DNA from: Rhodoferax_B sp049316285
Lineage (GTDB): Bacteria > Pseudomonadota > Gammaproteobacteria > Burkholderiales > Burkholderiaceae_C
Direction: 5' to 3'
Length of the DNA: 64,000 bases
Assembly: GCF_049316285.1 (NCBI RefSeq)
Contig: NZ_JBMOXA010000018.1
Coordinates: forward strand, 1 to 64,000
Both the position numbers and the translations under genes were made by a program. The first letter of the stretch is position 1. Each line of letters opens with the position of its first letter. Below, piece after piece: positions 17,748 through 27,947 of this stretch. Below the pieces are notes generated by a model, which was not told where the DNA came from, did no database searches, and worked only from the letters and a program-made list of their open reading frames with translations.

Positions 17748-18632
17748 TTAGCCGCTGATGGCCGCTGCACCGGAAACGATTTCCGACAACTCTTTGGTGA
17801 TCGCTGCTTGGCGGGTCTTGTTGTAGACCAGCTTCAGTTCACCAATCACGTTGCCGGCGTTGTCCGTTGCGGCCTTCATCGCCACCATACGGGCTGCATG
17901 CTCGGAGGCCATGTTTTCAACAACAGCCTGGTACACCAGTGCTTCCACATAGCGAACCAGCAAGTCGTCGATCACGGTTTGCGCGTCTGGCTCATAGATG
18001 TAGTCCCAGGCGTGTTGCGTGTTGCTGGCCTTGGTTTCTGCGTCCATCTTGGTCGCAACCAGGGGCAGCAGCTGCTCGACGACAGGCGTCTGGCTCATCG
18101 TGCTGACAAACTTGTTGTAGCAGACGTACACAGCGCTGACTTCACCAGCGGTGAAAGCATCCAACAACACCTTGACCGGGCCGATGAGCTTGTCGAGGTG
18201 CGGCTTGTCGCCGAGTTGCGTGACGTGCGACACCACCTTGGCGCCAATACGGTTCAGGAAACCAAGCCCCTTACCGCCGACAGCCACAGCTTGCGCCGAC
18301 TTGCCAGCGGCCTGGTTGTCGCGCAACTGGGTTGTCAATGCACGGAACAAGTTCGTGTTCAACCCACCGCACAAGCCCTTGTCGGTGCTCACCACGATGT
18401 AGCCCACGGACTTACCGTCGTTGGACTTCATGAAGCTGTGCACGTACTCTGGGTTCGCTTGGCCAAGGTGGCTGGCGATGTTGCGTACCTTTTCGCTGTA
18501 AGGACGAGCAGCCCGCATGCGGTCCTGCGCCTTACGCATCTTGGATACGGAAATCATCTCCATCGCCTTGGTGATCTTCTTGGTGTTTTCCACCGATTTG
18601 ATCTTGGTGCGTAGTTCCTTGCCTGATGCCAT
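17748..18632 (-). CDS. atpG: ATP synthase F1 gamma subunit
   Basis: 294 residues. N-terminal helix SVENTKKITKAMEMISVSKM and the C-terminal MVAMKAATDNAGNVI region are the two conserved ends of gamma, which form the rotating coiled coil. It lies 27 bases after atpA and 57 before atpD. Length is normal for Betaproteobacteria. Confidence 0.97.
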   Translation of the reverse strand: MASGKELRTKIKSVENTKKITKAMEMISVSKMRKAQDRMRAARPYSEKVRNIASHLGQANPEYVHSFMKSNDGKSVGYIVVSTDKGLCGGLNTNLFRALTTQLRDNQAAGKSAQAVAVGGKGLGFLNRIGAKVVSHVTQLGDKPHLDKLIGPVKVLLDAFTAGEVSAVYVCYNKFVSTMSQTPVVEQLLPLVATKMDAETKASNTQHAWDYIYEPDAQTVIDDLLVRYVEALVYQAVVENMASEHAARMVAMKAATDNAGNVIGELKLVYNKTRQAAITKELSEIVSGAAAISG

Positions 18633-18659
18633 CAGTGGCTCCTTGTGATCAGGTAGAAA

Positions 18660-20213
<1,554 letters not shown>

Positions 20214-20287
20214 GACTCTTTCCTTCTCTTTCTTTGGTTAGCAAACAACCAGAGCCATGGGCTCAGGCTGAAGACACAGGCCCAACC

Positions 20288-20818
20288 TTAAGCGGTCAAT
20301 GCCAATTTCATTTGTTCCAGGCGGGCTTTGATGGAGGTGTCGAGCACCTCATCACCCACCACAACGCGAATGCCACCGATCAGCTCTGGCTGTAATGCAA
20401 TGACAAAATTCAGCTTGCGGCCAAAACGCTTTTCGAGCATTGAGGACACATCGGCCAGCGCAGACGCATCCATAGGGAACGCGCTGAAGACGGTGGCGTC
20501 GGACAACCCGCCCTGTGCGTTTTTCAGCGCACGGAACTGGTTGGCGATCTCAGGCAAAGCTTGCAGGCGACCGTTTTCGAGCACGGTGCGCAAGAAGTTT
20601 TTGGCTGCATCGGGGAGCGCCGTTTTAGCGACGCCCGCGATCACATCAAACACCTGGTCAACGCCAGCATTTGGATTGCCAGCAAACTGCTGAAGTTGTG
20701 CATTGGCCGCGATCGCAGCCAGCTCATCGAGCCATGCCGCAGCACCGGCGACATCGTTGGCCGACGCCTTGAACAAGGCATCAGCATACGGACGGGCAAT
20801 GGTTGCTATTTCAGCCAT
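20288..20818 (-). CDS. atpH: ATP synthase F1 delta subunit
   Basis: 176 residues, starting MAEIATIARPYADALF, the usual delta N-terminus, with the C-terminal LIGGIRVVVGDEVLDTSI segment. It joins the peripheral b-subunit stalk to the top of F1. It follows atpF by 17 bases. Confidence 0.96.
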   Translation of the reverse strand: MAEIATIARPYADALFKASANDVAGAAAWLDELAAIAANAQLQQFAGNPNAGVDQVFDVIAGVAKTALPDAAKNFLRTVLENGRLQALPEIANQFRALKNAQGGLSDATVFSAFPMDASALADVSSMLEKRFGRKLNFVIALQPELIGGIRVVVGDEVLDTSIKARLEQMKLALTA

Positions 20819-20835
20819 GGTCGTGTTCTTACAGC

Positions 20836-21306
20836 CTAGAGTTCGGTTTTGAGACGGTTCAGCAAATCGGCGTGGACACCAGCATTGACTTCCTTGCGGA
20901 GAATCTGCTCTGCACCCTTCACGGCCAACGTAGCCACCTGCTCACGCAGGGCTTCACGGGCCTTGACAACCTGCTGCGCGGCTTCTGCTTGCGCAGCAGC
21001 AACGATCTTGGCGGCCTCTTCGCTTGCGCGGGTTTTAGCTTCTTCAATGATGGCTTGGGCACGGCGCTCAGCATCGGCCAGACGAGAAGCGGTTTCGTTG
21101 CGCGAGCTGGTCAGCTCGGCTTCCACACGCTTGTTGGCCACGGCCAACTCGGTCTTAGCTTTGTCTGCGGCCGCCAGGCCATCAGAGATCTTCTGTGCCC
21201 GCTCGTCGAGTGCTTTGGTGATGGGTGGCCACACGAACTTCATCGTGAACCAAACCAAAATCGCAAAAACGACGGCTTGCAGGAACAGGGTCGAATTAAT
21301 GTTCAC
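20836..21306 (-). CDS. atpF: ATP synthase Fo b subunit
   Basis: 156 residues: one N-terminal membrane span (LFLQAVVFAILVWFTMKFV) and then a long charged Ala-rich helix that dimerises as the peripheral stalk. The segment KFVWPPITKALDERAQKI is typical. It is 37 bases after atpE. Confidence 0.97.
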   Translation of the reverse strand: MNINSTLFLQAVVFAILVWFTMKFVWPPITKALDERAQKISDGLAAADKAKTELAVANKRVEAELTSSRNETASRLADAERRAQAIIEEAKTRASEEAAKIVAAAQAEAAQQVVKAREALREQVATLAVKGAEQILRKEVNAGVHADLLNRLKTEL

Positions 21307-21343
21307 GGCTTATTTCCTTTCGGTCGTGAAAGGTCGCCAGAAA

Positions 21344-21589
21344 TTAGATTGCGAAGGGCTTGGCAAAAGCGAACAGCAGAGCAATAGCCACGCCGATCAG
21401 GAAGGCCGCATCGATCAGACCAGCCAAGATGAACATCTTGGTTTGCAGTTCGTTCATCAACTCAGGTTGACGAGCCGACGATTCCAGGAACTTGCCGCCC
21501 ATCAAAGCGATACCGATAGATGCGCCCATTGCGCCCAGACCGACGATCAAACCACAAGCCAGAGCGACGAGACCGAGAATGTTTTCCAT
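21344..21589 (-). CDS. atpE: ATP synthase Fo c subunit
   Basis: 81 residues, two membrane helices joined by the polar loop ARQPEL. The ion-carrying carboxylate is Asp60 in AGLIDAAF; the Gln/Glu-Ser set needed for sodium is absent, so the rotor should be proton-driven. It lies 52 bases after atpB. Confidence 0.98.
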   Translation of the reverse strand: MENILGLVALACGLIVGLGAMGASIGIALMGGKFLESSARQPELMNELQTKMFILAGLIDAAFLIGVAIALLFAFAKPFAI

Positions 21590-21641
21590 GATTGCTCCTA
21601 GAGATTACAGGTAAAGAAAAAAGAAAAAAGAGAAACGAAAC

Positions 21642-22541
21642 TTAGTGAGACTCGTGAGCCTGTCCCACGTAGATCAATGTCAACATCATGAAGATGAAGG
21701 CTTGCAAGGTGATCACCAGAATGTGGAAGATACTCCACACAGATCCAGCGATAACGTGCCCGACGCCCAGCCAGAAACCACCTTCAAGGGGGTTGAACTG
21801 CCAGGCCCACACGCCGCCCATCAGGGCGATCAGCATGAACACCAGCTCACCGGCAAACATGTTGCCGAAGAGTCGCATGCCGTGGGAAATTGTTTTGGCC
21901 AGGTATTCGATCACTTGCATCAGGAAGTTGATCGGATACAGGAACCAGTGGTCACCAAACGGTGCCGCCACCATTTCGTGCGCCCAGCCGCCAACGCCCT
22001 TGATCTTGACGTTGTACACCAAGCAAACAAACAAGACGCTGACCGACAAACCCAGAGTGGTGGACAGGTCGGCAGTAGGCACCACACGCATGTAAGCGTG
22101 GTGTGGATCATGACCAGCAGCGCCGTAAGCCAGTTGCCACAGATTGGGCAGCAAGTCCACGGGCAGCATGTCCATGGCGTTCATGGCAAAAATCCAGAAG
22201 AACACGGTGAGCGCCAGCGGCGACACCAGCTTGCGGCTGGTGGCGTTATGGATCACGCCCTTGGCCTGGTTCTCGACCATTTCAGCCATGATCTCCACCG
22301 CAGCCTGGAAGCGACCAGGAACGCCGGAGGTGGCCTTGCGCGCAGCGCGCCAAAGCAAGAAGCAACCCACCACACCCAAAATCACGGAATAGATCAGCGA
22401 GTCCAGGTTAAAGAGGCTGAAATCCACAATGCTGGTTTGCTTGACAGATCCGAACGAGAAGTCTCGTTGCAAATGCTGCAAGTGGTGAACAATGTAGTCG
22501 CCTGCGTTTGGACCTTCTGCACCAACGTTTTCAGTCGCCAT
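21642..22541 (-). CDS. atpB: ATP synthase Fo a subunit
   Basis: 299 residues from ATG at 22541. A GTG at 22562 that overlaps the atpI stop is an alternative and would add seven residues. The essential Arg lies in ISHGMRLFGNMFAGEL, and the last helices (AFIFMMLTLIYVGQAHESH in part) are typical. It forms the two proton half-channels next to the c ring. Confidence 0.96.
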   Translation of the reverse strand: MATENVGAEGPNAGDYIVHHLQHLQRDFSFGSVKQTSIVDFSLFNLDSLIYSVILGVVGCFLLWRAARKATSGVPGRFQAAVEIMAEMVENQAKGVIHNATSRKLVSPLALTVFFWIFAMNAMDMLPVDLLPNLWQLAYGAAGHDPHHAYMRVVPTADLSTTLGLSVSVLFVCLVYNVKIKGVGGWAHEMVAAPFGDHWFLYPINFLMQVIEYLAKTISHGMRLFGNMFAGELVFMLIALMGGVWAWQFNPLEGGFWLGVGHVIAGSVWSIFHILVITLQAFIFMMLTLIYVGQAHESH

Positions 22542-22558
22542 ATCTACCTGTGCCTTAT

Positions 22559-23026
22559 TCACTTAACCGAATGCTGGCGCCGAGAATGCAGCACCAACAT
22601 CACCCAATAAACTTTCATGGTCAGCACAAAGCCAAGCAGCAATACCAGCCAGCTCAGCCCCTGAACCATCCGCGGTGCCGCAAACAAAATGGCCACCGTC
22701 AAGATGATCTTGACCAACTCCCATACAAAAAACCCCAACATGGCAGCACCGGGAAAGAGGCGCATCATGCGACTGGAGAGCCCGCGAGCGTAAACAGCCC
22801 CCGGTATCACCACTGCCAGCGCTCCGTATCCTGCCGACATGGCCATGGCGACCTGCCCGGACACCAGGCCCGCAGCCAAAGCCACCAGCCCGCCCACTAC
22901 CAGTTGCCATCGCCAAACCCACCAAAGCGACAGCGGCGGATTCTTGGCCCTCCACTGCCGCGCTTCTTCGGCGGTAAGGGGCTTGAAATCGTTTTCTTCA
23001 GCGCTATCTTCAGCTTGGTAAGCCAT
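22559..23026 (-). CDS. atpI: ATP synthase subunit I (assembly factor)
   Basis: 155 residues: a polar N-terminus of about 35 residues, then four membrane spans including GYGALAVVIPGAVYARGL, matching the AtpI family. It helps assemble the c ring and is the first gene of the operon. Intact. Confidence 0.9.
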   Translation of the reverse strand: MAYQAEDSAEENDFKPLTAEEARQWRAKNPPLSLWWVWRWQLVVGGLVALAAGLVSGQVAMAMSAGYGALAVVIPGAVYARGLSSRMMRLFPGAAMLGFFVWELVKIILTVAILFAAPRMVQGLSWLVLLLGFVLTMKVYWVMLVLHSRRQHSVK

Positions 23027-23083
23027 TGTGTCCCCGTCAAATTACAACCGGGCTACACCCTCGACAATTCAGCAAAGCTCTTG

Positions 23084-23118
23084 ATTATACGTAGAAACCC
23101 AGAGCATCCATAATGCTC
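23084..23118 (-). promoter_or_regulatory. Candidate ATP synthase operon promoter
   Basis: On the minus strand a perfect TATAAT -10 lies at 23089-23084, about 58 bases before the atpI start. No good TTGACA is seen at the right spacing. A small palindrome GAGCAT-ccata-ATGCTC (23102-23118) sits where the -35 region would be. Confidence 0.55.
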
Positions 23119-23195
23119 GGGCGCAAGTGTGTCCCGCACGCGCCGGACGCACTTTACCTGCTGGAAACAATTCCAGCCTCCATATCGGGCTATTC

Positions 23196-23645
23196 ATGAC
23201 ACCTTGGCTTAAGTTGTTTCACCTGGTTGCAGCCATTGTTTGGCTGGGCGGCATGACATTTCTGGTTTACATGCTGCGCCCCGCGGCGGCACGACTGCTT
23301 GCCCCGCCAGAGCGTCTTCCCTTGATGGCAGCGGTCCTGAACAAATTTTTTCCCATCGTCTGGATCTGCATTGCCGCACTGCTGCTGAGCGGCTTTGTCA
23401 CCTTGGCCCGGGTCGGCATGGCGGCCGCGCCCCCTGGCTGGCACGTCATGGCCGCCTTGGGCGTGATGATGACGCTGATCTTTGCGCATCTGTTTTTTGG
23501 TCCCTACCAAAAGCTGCGCCGCGCCATCGCCGCGAGCGACTGGGCCTCAGCTGGTCGGCAACTGGCCCGCATGCACCCGTGGGTGCTGGCGAACCTGGGC
23601 CTGGGCTGGGCCGCCGTGCTGGCGATTCTGCTGTTGCGCGCCTAA
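23196..23645 (+). CDS. CopD-like integral membrane protein
   Basis: 149 residues starting MTPWLKLFHLVAAIVWLGGM at 23196; an upstream frame from 23127 is not used. Four hydrophobic spans, with His9 and the WLGGMTF motif, resemble CopD/DUF2269-type proteins sometimes linked to copper or haem. Function is not defined. It is divergent from the ATP synthase operon and is followed after 3 bases by the MBL-fold gene. Confidence 0.72.
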   Translation: MTPWLKLFHLVAAIVWLGGMTFLVYMLRPAAARLLAPPERLPLMAAVLNKFFPIVWICIAALLLSGFVTLARVGMAAAPPGWHVMAALGVMMTLIFAHLFFGPYQKLRRAIAASDWASAGRQLARMHPWVLANLGLGWAAVLAILLLRA

Positions 23646-23648
23646 GCC

Positions 23649-24782
23649 ATGCACACGCCATGCAAGCCCGTGAGGCTGAGTCTTGCTTGGGCGTTTTGCG
23701 CGGTTTTCCTGTCTTTGGCAGGCTGTGCGCCGCAGCCTCCTCAAACCAGCGCGACGCAGGCCGGCGGCAACACCCCAACCCATTTCCAAGACGGCAAGTT
23801 CCACAACAACTACGTTGACACCCTTCCGGGCCCGCTGTCCGACCTGCTGCGTTGGCAATGGAACGCCTGGCGCAACAACCTGCCTCCACCACCGCGCACG
23901 CCGATTCCGGTCGTGGCCCCCGACCTGCCCGCCATCAGCGCCAACGCTGTGGCCGGCAGCGCCATGCGGCCCGCCATCACCTGGGTGGGCCACGCCAGCA
24001 TGCTGGTGCAGGCCAATGGCCTGAATGTGTTGACCGACCCGATCTTCAGTGAGCGCGCCTCGCCGGTGCAATGGATTGGCCCCAAGCGTAACCAGGCGCC
24101 AGGCGTCGCCTTGGCCGACCTGCCGCCCATCGACGTGGTGGTGATTTCGCACAACCATTACGACCACCTGGACGTGGCCAGCGTGCGGGCGTTAAACACC
24201 CGCTCCGCCGGCAAAACACTCTTCATCGTGCCCCAGGGCCTGAAGGCCTGGTTTGCCGATGAAGGCATCCAGAACGTGGTGGAGCTGGACTGGTGGCAGT
24301 CGCACGCGGTGGCGGGTGTCGATTTCATGCTCACGCCGGTGCAGCACTGGTCGGCACGCGGCATCAACGACCGCCACAAAACCCTATGGGGCGGCTGGGC
24401 CGTGATGGGGCCAGCATTCAACTGGTATTTTGGCGGCGACTCGGGCTACAGCGCGGACTTCAAAGATACCGCCACGCGGCTCGCGCCGCGCCTGGCCACG
24501 CGCGGCGGCTTTGATCTGGCGCTGATACCGGTGGGCGCCTATGAACCCGAATGGTTTATGCAACCCCAGCACATGAACCCGACCCAGGCCCTGCAAGTGC
24601 AACGCGACCTGGGCGCCAAACAAAGTGTCGGTGTGCACTGGGGTACCTTTAATCTGACCGACGAGCCACTCGACCAGCCTCCAAACGATCTGGCCAAGGC
24701 CCGCGCAGCGCAAGGCGTCACCGATGACCAGTTCTTTTTGCTCGCCATCGGTGAAACGCGCTTCCTGAAACCGCAGCCGTAA
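23649..24782 (+). CDS. MBL-fold metal-dependent hydrolase, lipoprotein
   Basis: 377 residues. A lipoprotein signal peptide ends in LAGC, placing the acylated Cys near residue 26. The metallo-hydrolase core has SHNHYDHLD, the HxHxDH zinc motif, then GGDSGYS and VGVHWGTF, as in the NAPE-phospholipase-D/UlaG-like branch. It probably acts in the periplasm on a lipid or phosphoester. Substrate unknown. Confidence 0.85.
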   Translation: MHTPCKPVRLSLAWAFCAVFLSLAGCAPQPPQTSATQAGGNTPTHFQDGKFHNNYVDTLPGPLSDLLRWQWNAWRNNLPPPPRTPIPVVAPDLPAISANAVAGSAMRPAITWVGHASMLVQANGLNVLTDPIFSERASPVQWIGPKRNQAPGVALADLPPIDVVVISHNHYDHLDVASVRALNTRSAGKTLFIVPQGLKAWFADEGIQNVVELDWWQSHAVAGVDFMLTPVQHWSARGINDRHKTLWGGWAVMGPAFNWYFGGDSGYSADFKDTATRLAPRLATRGGFDLALIPVGAYEPEWFMQPQHMNPTQALQVQRDLGAKQSVGVHWGTFNLTDEPLDQPPNDLAKARAAQGVTDDQFFLLAIGETRFLKPQP

Positions 24783-24818
24783 AAACCCAAACAAAAACAA
24801 CCGTCCGATAATTACCGC

Positions 24819-25730
24819 ATGACTTCTTCCTCTCAGCCCAGCGTTCTGCCCGACTTCCCCTGCTACCTCAACGGCGCCTACACCCCGTTGTGCGACGCCA
24901 AGATCAGCGTCATGGACCGTGGCTTCATCTTTGGTGACGGCATCTACGAAGTGGTGCCGGTCTACGCCGCTGGCCGCCTGTTCCGTTTCGACCAGCACAT
25001 GGCGCGCCTGGAGCGCAGCCTGGCCGAATTACGCATCGCCAACCCGCACACCCGTGAAGAGTGGAAGGCCATCATCCGCAAAGTGCTGAAGGCCCACACC
25101 GAACACGTGGGCGCCGACCCGGCCACACACCTGCAGTCGGTCTACATCCAGATCAGCCGTGGCGTGGCCCTGCGCGACCACCCCATGCCCGCGGGCCTGA
25201 CGCCGACGGTGTTTGTCATGGCCACGACCGTCAAGCCGGCCAGCGCAGAACAGCGTGCAGCAGGCGTGGCCGCCGTGACGGCCGACGACTTCCGCTGGGA
25301 AAAGGCGCACATCAAGGCCACCAGCCTGCTGGGCGCGGTGATCGCACGGCAGATCAGTTTTGACGTGGGCGCAGCCGAAACCATCATGTTCCGCAACGGC
25401 TTCCTGAGCGAAGCCTCGCACAGCAATGTGTGGATCGTGAAAGATGGCGCCGTCATCGGCGTGCCCAAGGACAATCTGGTGCTGGAAGGCATTCGTTTTG
25501 GCCTGATTGAAGAGCTGTGCCAAGCCCATGGCATTCCCTTCAGCCTGCGCCGCATTGCCAGCGAAGAACTGCGCACCGCAGATGAAGTCTTGCTCTCCAG
25601 CGCTGGCAAGGAGGTGACCGCCGTCACCAAGCTGGACGGCCTGGCGGTTGGAAACGGCCAACCCGGCCCCATCTACCAAAGCTTGTACGCGGCCTACCAA
25701 GACGCCATTGAGCGTACGCCTACAGCCTAA
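24819..25730 (+). CDS. dat: D-amino acid aminotransferase (class IV PLP enzyme)
   Basis: 303 residues. VMDRGFIFGDGIYEVVPVY is the class IV N-terminal signature, the PLP Lys is in AHIKATSLLG, and LLSSAGKEVTAVTKLDG closes the fold. It transfers amino groups between D-alanine or D-glutamate and 2-oxo acids; a branched-chain role is the alternative. It is followed by DUF493, lipB and lipA, the usual Burkholderiales order. Confidence 0.9.
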   Translation: MTSSSQPSVLPDFPCYLNGAYTPLCDAKISVMDRGFIFGDGIYEVVPVYAAGRLFRFDQHMARLERSLAELRIANPHTREEWKAIIRKVLKAHTEHVGADPATHLQSVYIQISRGVALRDHPMPAGLTPTVFVMATTVKPASAEQRAAGVAAVTADDFRWEKAHIKATSLLGAVIARQISFDVGAAETIMFRNGFLSEASHSNVWIVKDGAVIGVPKDNLVLEGIRFGLIEELCQAHGIPFSLRRIASEELRTADEVLLSSAGKEVTAVTKLDGLAVGNGQPGPIYQSLYAAYQDAIERTPTA

Positions 25731-25743
25731 ACAGGAGCCAGCC

Positions 25744-26055
25744 ATGTCTACACCCGATACCCCCAACAGTCCCGCCGACGCACCGGTCGATCCGCGCAAA
25801 GATTCGCTGATCGAGTATCCCTCGCTGTTTCCCATCAAGGTGATGGGTGTGCATGTCGACGGCTTTGTGAACGCCATCACCACCATCGCCAAACAGTTTG
25901 ACCCCACGTATGACGCCAGCACGGTGGAGCTGCGCGAGAGCAAGGGCGGCAACTACCTGGGTGTGACGGTCACCATCACCGCCACGTCGCGCGAGCAGCT
26001 CGACGAGCTGTACCGCACCCTCAGCACCCACCCCATGGTGAAGATGGTGCTGTGA
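25744..26055 (+). CDS. YbeD/DUF493 family protein
   Basis: 103 residues from ATG at 25744 with AGGAG upstream. The ferredoxin-like ACT-type core runs from LIEYPSLFPIKVMG to HPMVKMVL. Members sit next to lipB in many Proteobacteria and may regulate lipoate metabolism; the mechanism is not known. Its stop overlaps the GTG start of lipB by four bases. Confidence 0.9.
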   Translation: MSTPDTPNSPADAPVDPRKDSLIEYPSLFPIKVMGVHVDGFVNAITTIAKQFDPTYDASTVELRESKGGNYLGVTVTITATSREQLDELYRTLSTHPMVKMVL

Positions 26056-26753
26056 CGGCTGCCACACTGGCGGCCAGCATGCCGCTTCAAGTCCGGGCCT
26101 TGGGCCGGGTGGACTACCTGCCCACCTACCAGGCCATGCAAGATTTCACGGCTCAGCGCACAGCAGATGAGCCTGATCAGCTATGGATTTGCGAGCATTC
26201 GCCGGTTTTCACCCAAGGCCTGGCGGGCAAACAAGAGCATTTGCTGCTGCCCGGCGACATTCCCGTCGTCTCCACCAACCGCGGCGGCCAGGTCACCTAC
26301 CACGGCCCGGGCCAGGTGGTGGCCTACCCGCTGATCGACCTGAAGCGCGCTGGCTACTTCGTCAAGGAATACGTTTACCGCATCGAAGAAGCGGTGATAC
26401 GCAGCCTGGCGCACCTGGGCGTGACCGGCCACCGTGTGGGCGGCGCTCCGGGCATTTACGTGCGGCTGGACGACCCGTTTGCGCATCATCGCCTGGCGCC
26501 CGCACTGCCCGGTGTTGACCCGTTTATCGGCCTGGGCAAGATCGCCGCGCTGGGCATCAAGGTCAGCCGGCACTGCACCTACCACGGCCTCGCTTTGAAC
26601 GTGGCCATGGACCTGGAACCCTACTCCCGCATCAACCCTTGCGGTTATGCAGGACTGAAGACCGTAGACCTTTCTACAATCGGCATTCAAACCACTTGGG
26701 ACGAAGTCGCGAACCTGCTGGCCCACAAGCTGGCGGCCCAGCTCGCGCCGTGA
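26052..26753 (+). CDS. lipB: Octanoyl-[acyl carrier protein]:protein N-octanoyltransferase
   Basis: 233 residues from GTG at 26052, coupled by GTGA overlap to DUF493; an ATG nine codons later is the alternative. Catalytic Cys197 in INPCGYAGL and Lys163 in GLGKIAALG are present, with the RGGQVTYHGPGQ motif. It transfers octanoate from ACP to lipoyl domains. Residues about 35-45 are encoded by DNA that matches the AGCGCN-N16-NNAGCTAT spacing pattern (26155-26184). Confidence 0.96.
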   Translation: MTAATLAASMPLQVRALGRVDYLPTYQAMQDFTAQRTADEPDQLWICEHSPVFTQGLAGKQEHLLLPGDIPVVSTNRGGQVTYHGPGQVVAYPLIDLKRAGYFVKEYVYRIEEAVIRSLAHLGVTGHRVGGAPGIYVRLDDPFAHHRLAPALPGVDPFIGLGKIAALGIKVSRHCTYHGLALNVAMDLEPYSRINPCGYAGLKTVDLSTIGIQTTWDEVANLLAHKLAAQLAP

Positions 26754-26759
26754 AAGAAC

Positions 26760-27740
26760 ATGAGCACTGTAGAAGTTGTGCGCGACGCGCAATCCGTTGA
26801 AGATTACAACCCCCTGGCCAAACAGAAGGCGGGGGCCAAGCTGTCGCGCATCCCCGTGAAAGTGGTTCAGGCCGAAGTGCTGAAGAAGCCCGACTGGATC
26901 CGCGTCAAAGCCGGCAGCCCGACCACACGTTTTTACGAGATCAAGCAGATCCTGCGCGAGAGCAACCTGCACACCGTGTGTGAGGAAGCCAGCTGCCCCA
27001 ACATCGGCGAATGTTTCGGCAAGGGCACGGCCACGTTCATGATCATGGGCGACAAGTGCACCCGCCGCTGCCCGTTCTGCGACGTGGGCCATGGCCGCCC
27101 TGACCCTCTGGACGCCGATGAGCCGCTAAATCTGGCCAAGACCATCGCCAAGCTCAAGCTCAAGTATGTGGTGATCACCAGCGTGGACCGCGACGATCTG
27201 CGCGACGGTGGCAGCGGCCACTTTGTGTCGTGTATTCAGAACATCCGCGAACTGTCGCCACAAACCCAGATCGAAATCCTGGTGCCCGACTTCCGTGGCC
27301 GCGACGACCGCGCACTCGAAATCCTGAAGGCCGCGCCACCAGACGTGATGAACCACAACCTGGAAACCGCGCCGCGCCTCTACAAAGAAGCCCGCCCCGG
27401 CAGCGACTACCAGTTCAGCCTGAACCTGCTGAAAAAGTTCAAGGCCCTGCACCCCAATGTGCCAACCAAGAGCGGCATCATGGTCGGCCTGGGCGAGACC
27501 GATGAAGAAATCCTGCAAGTGATGCGCGACATGCGTGAGCACAACATCGACATGCTGACCATAGGCCAGTACCTGTCGCCCAGCAACAGCCATTTGCCCG
27601 TGCGCCGCTACGTGCACCCCGACACCTTCAAGATGTTTGAAGAAGAAGCCTACAAAATGGGCTTCAGCCACGCCGCAGTAGGCGCCATGGTGCGTTCCAG
27701 CTACCACGCCGACCAGCAGGCCCACGCCGCAGGGGTGTAA
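26760..27740 (+). CDS. lipA: Lipoyl synthase
   Basis: 326 residues. Both iron-sulfur sites are visible: the auxiliary cluster Cys74, Cys79, Cys85 and the radical-SAM CxxxCxxC at Cys100, Cys104, Cys107. The C-terminal Arg-Ser-Ser-Tyr (VRSSYHA) is present. It inserts two sulfurs into octanoyl chains to make lipoate. It follows lipB by 6 bases and is closed by a strong terminator. Confidence 0.98.
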   Translation: MSTVEVVRDAQSVEDYNPLAKQKAGAKLSRIPVKVVQAEVLKKPDWIRVKAGSPTTRFYEIKQILRESNLHTVCEEASCPNIGECFGKGTATFMIMGDKCTRRCPFCDVGHGRPDPLDADEPLNLAKTIAKLKLKYVVITSVDRDDLRDGGSGHFVSCIQNIRELSPQTQIEILVPDFRGRDDRALEILKAAPPDVMNHNLETAPRLYKEARPGSDYQFSLNLLKKFKALHPNVPTKSGIMVGLGETDEEILQVMRDMREHNIDMLTIGQYLSPSNSHLPVRRYVHPDTFKMFEEEAYKMGFSHAAVGAMVRSSYHADQQAHAAGV

Positions 27741-27780
27741 ACAACCTCGTACGGATAACGCCGGCCGCTACGCGCCACCG

Positions 27781-27820
27781 AAAAGCCCCCGCCACAGCAT
27801 CCTGCGGCGGGGGCTTTTTT
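27781..27820 (+). terminator. Rho-independent terminator after lipA
   Basis: AAAAGCCCCCGCC (27781-27793) pairs with GGCGGGGGCTTTT (27806-27818), 12-base loop, then more T. It ends the dat-DUF493-lipB-lipA unit. The remaining bases to 27947 show no gene. Confidence 0.92.
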
Positions 27821-27947
27821 ACGCTGGTGGATGGCACGTCCTTGCCTCTTGCCACTGACCACCACGCTACCGCGTGGCTTCAGCCGCCGCACCGTACTCG
27901 CCAGGAAATCAGGCAATGCGTCGCGCCACAGCGGTTGTCTCTAGCGC

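Noticed and set aside
27701..27916. Small minus-strand frame over the lipA terminator
   Set aside because: It spans the terminator hairpin and the lipA 3' end and has no start site or family resemblance.
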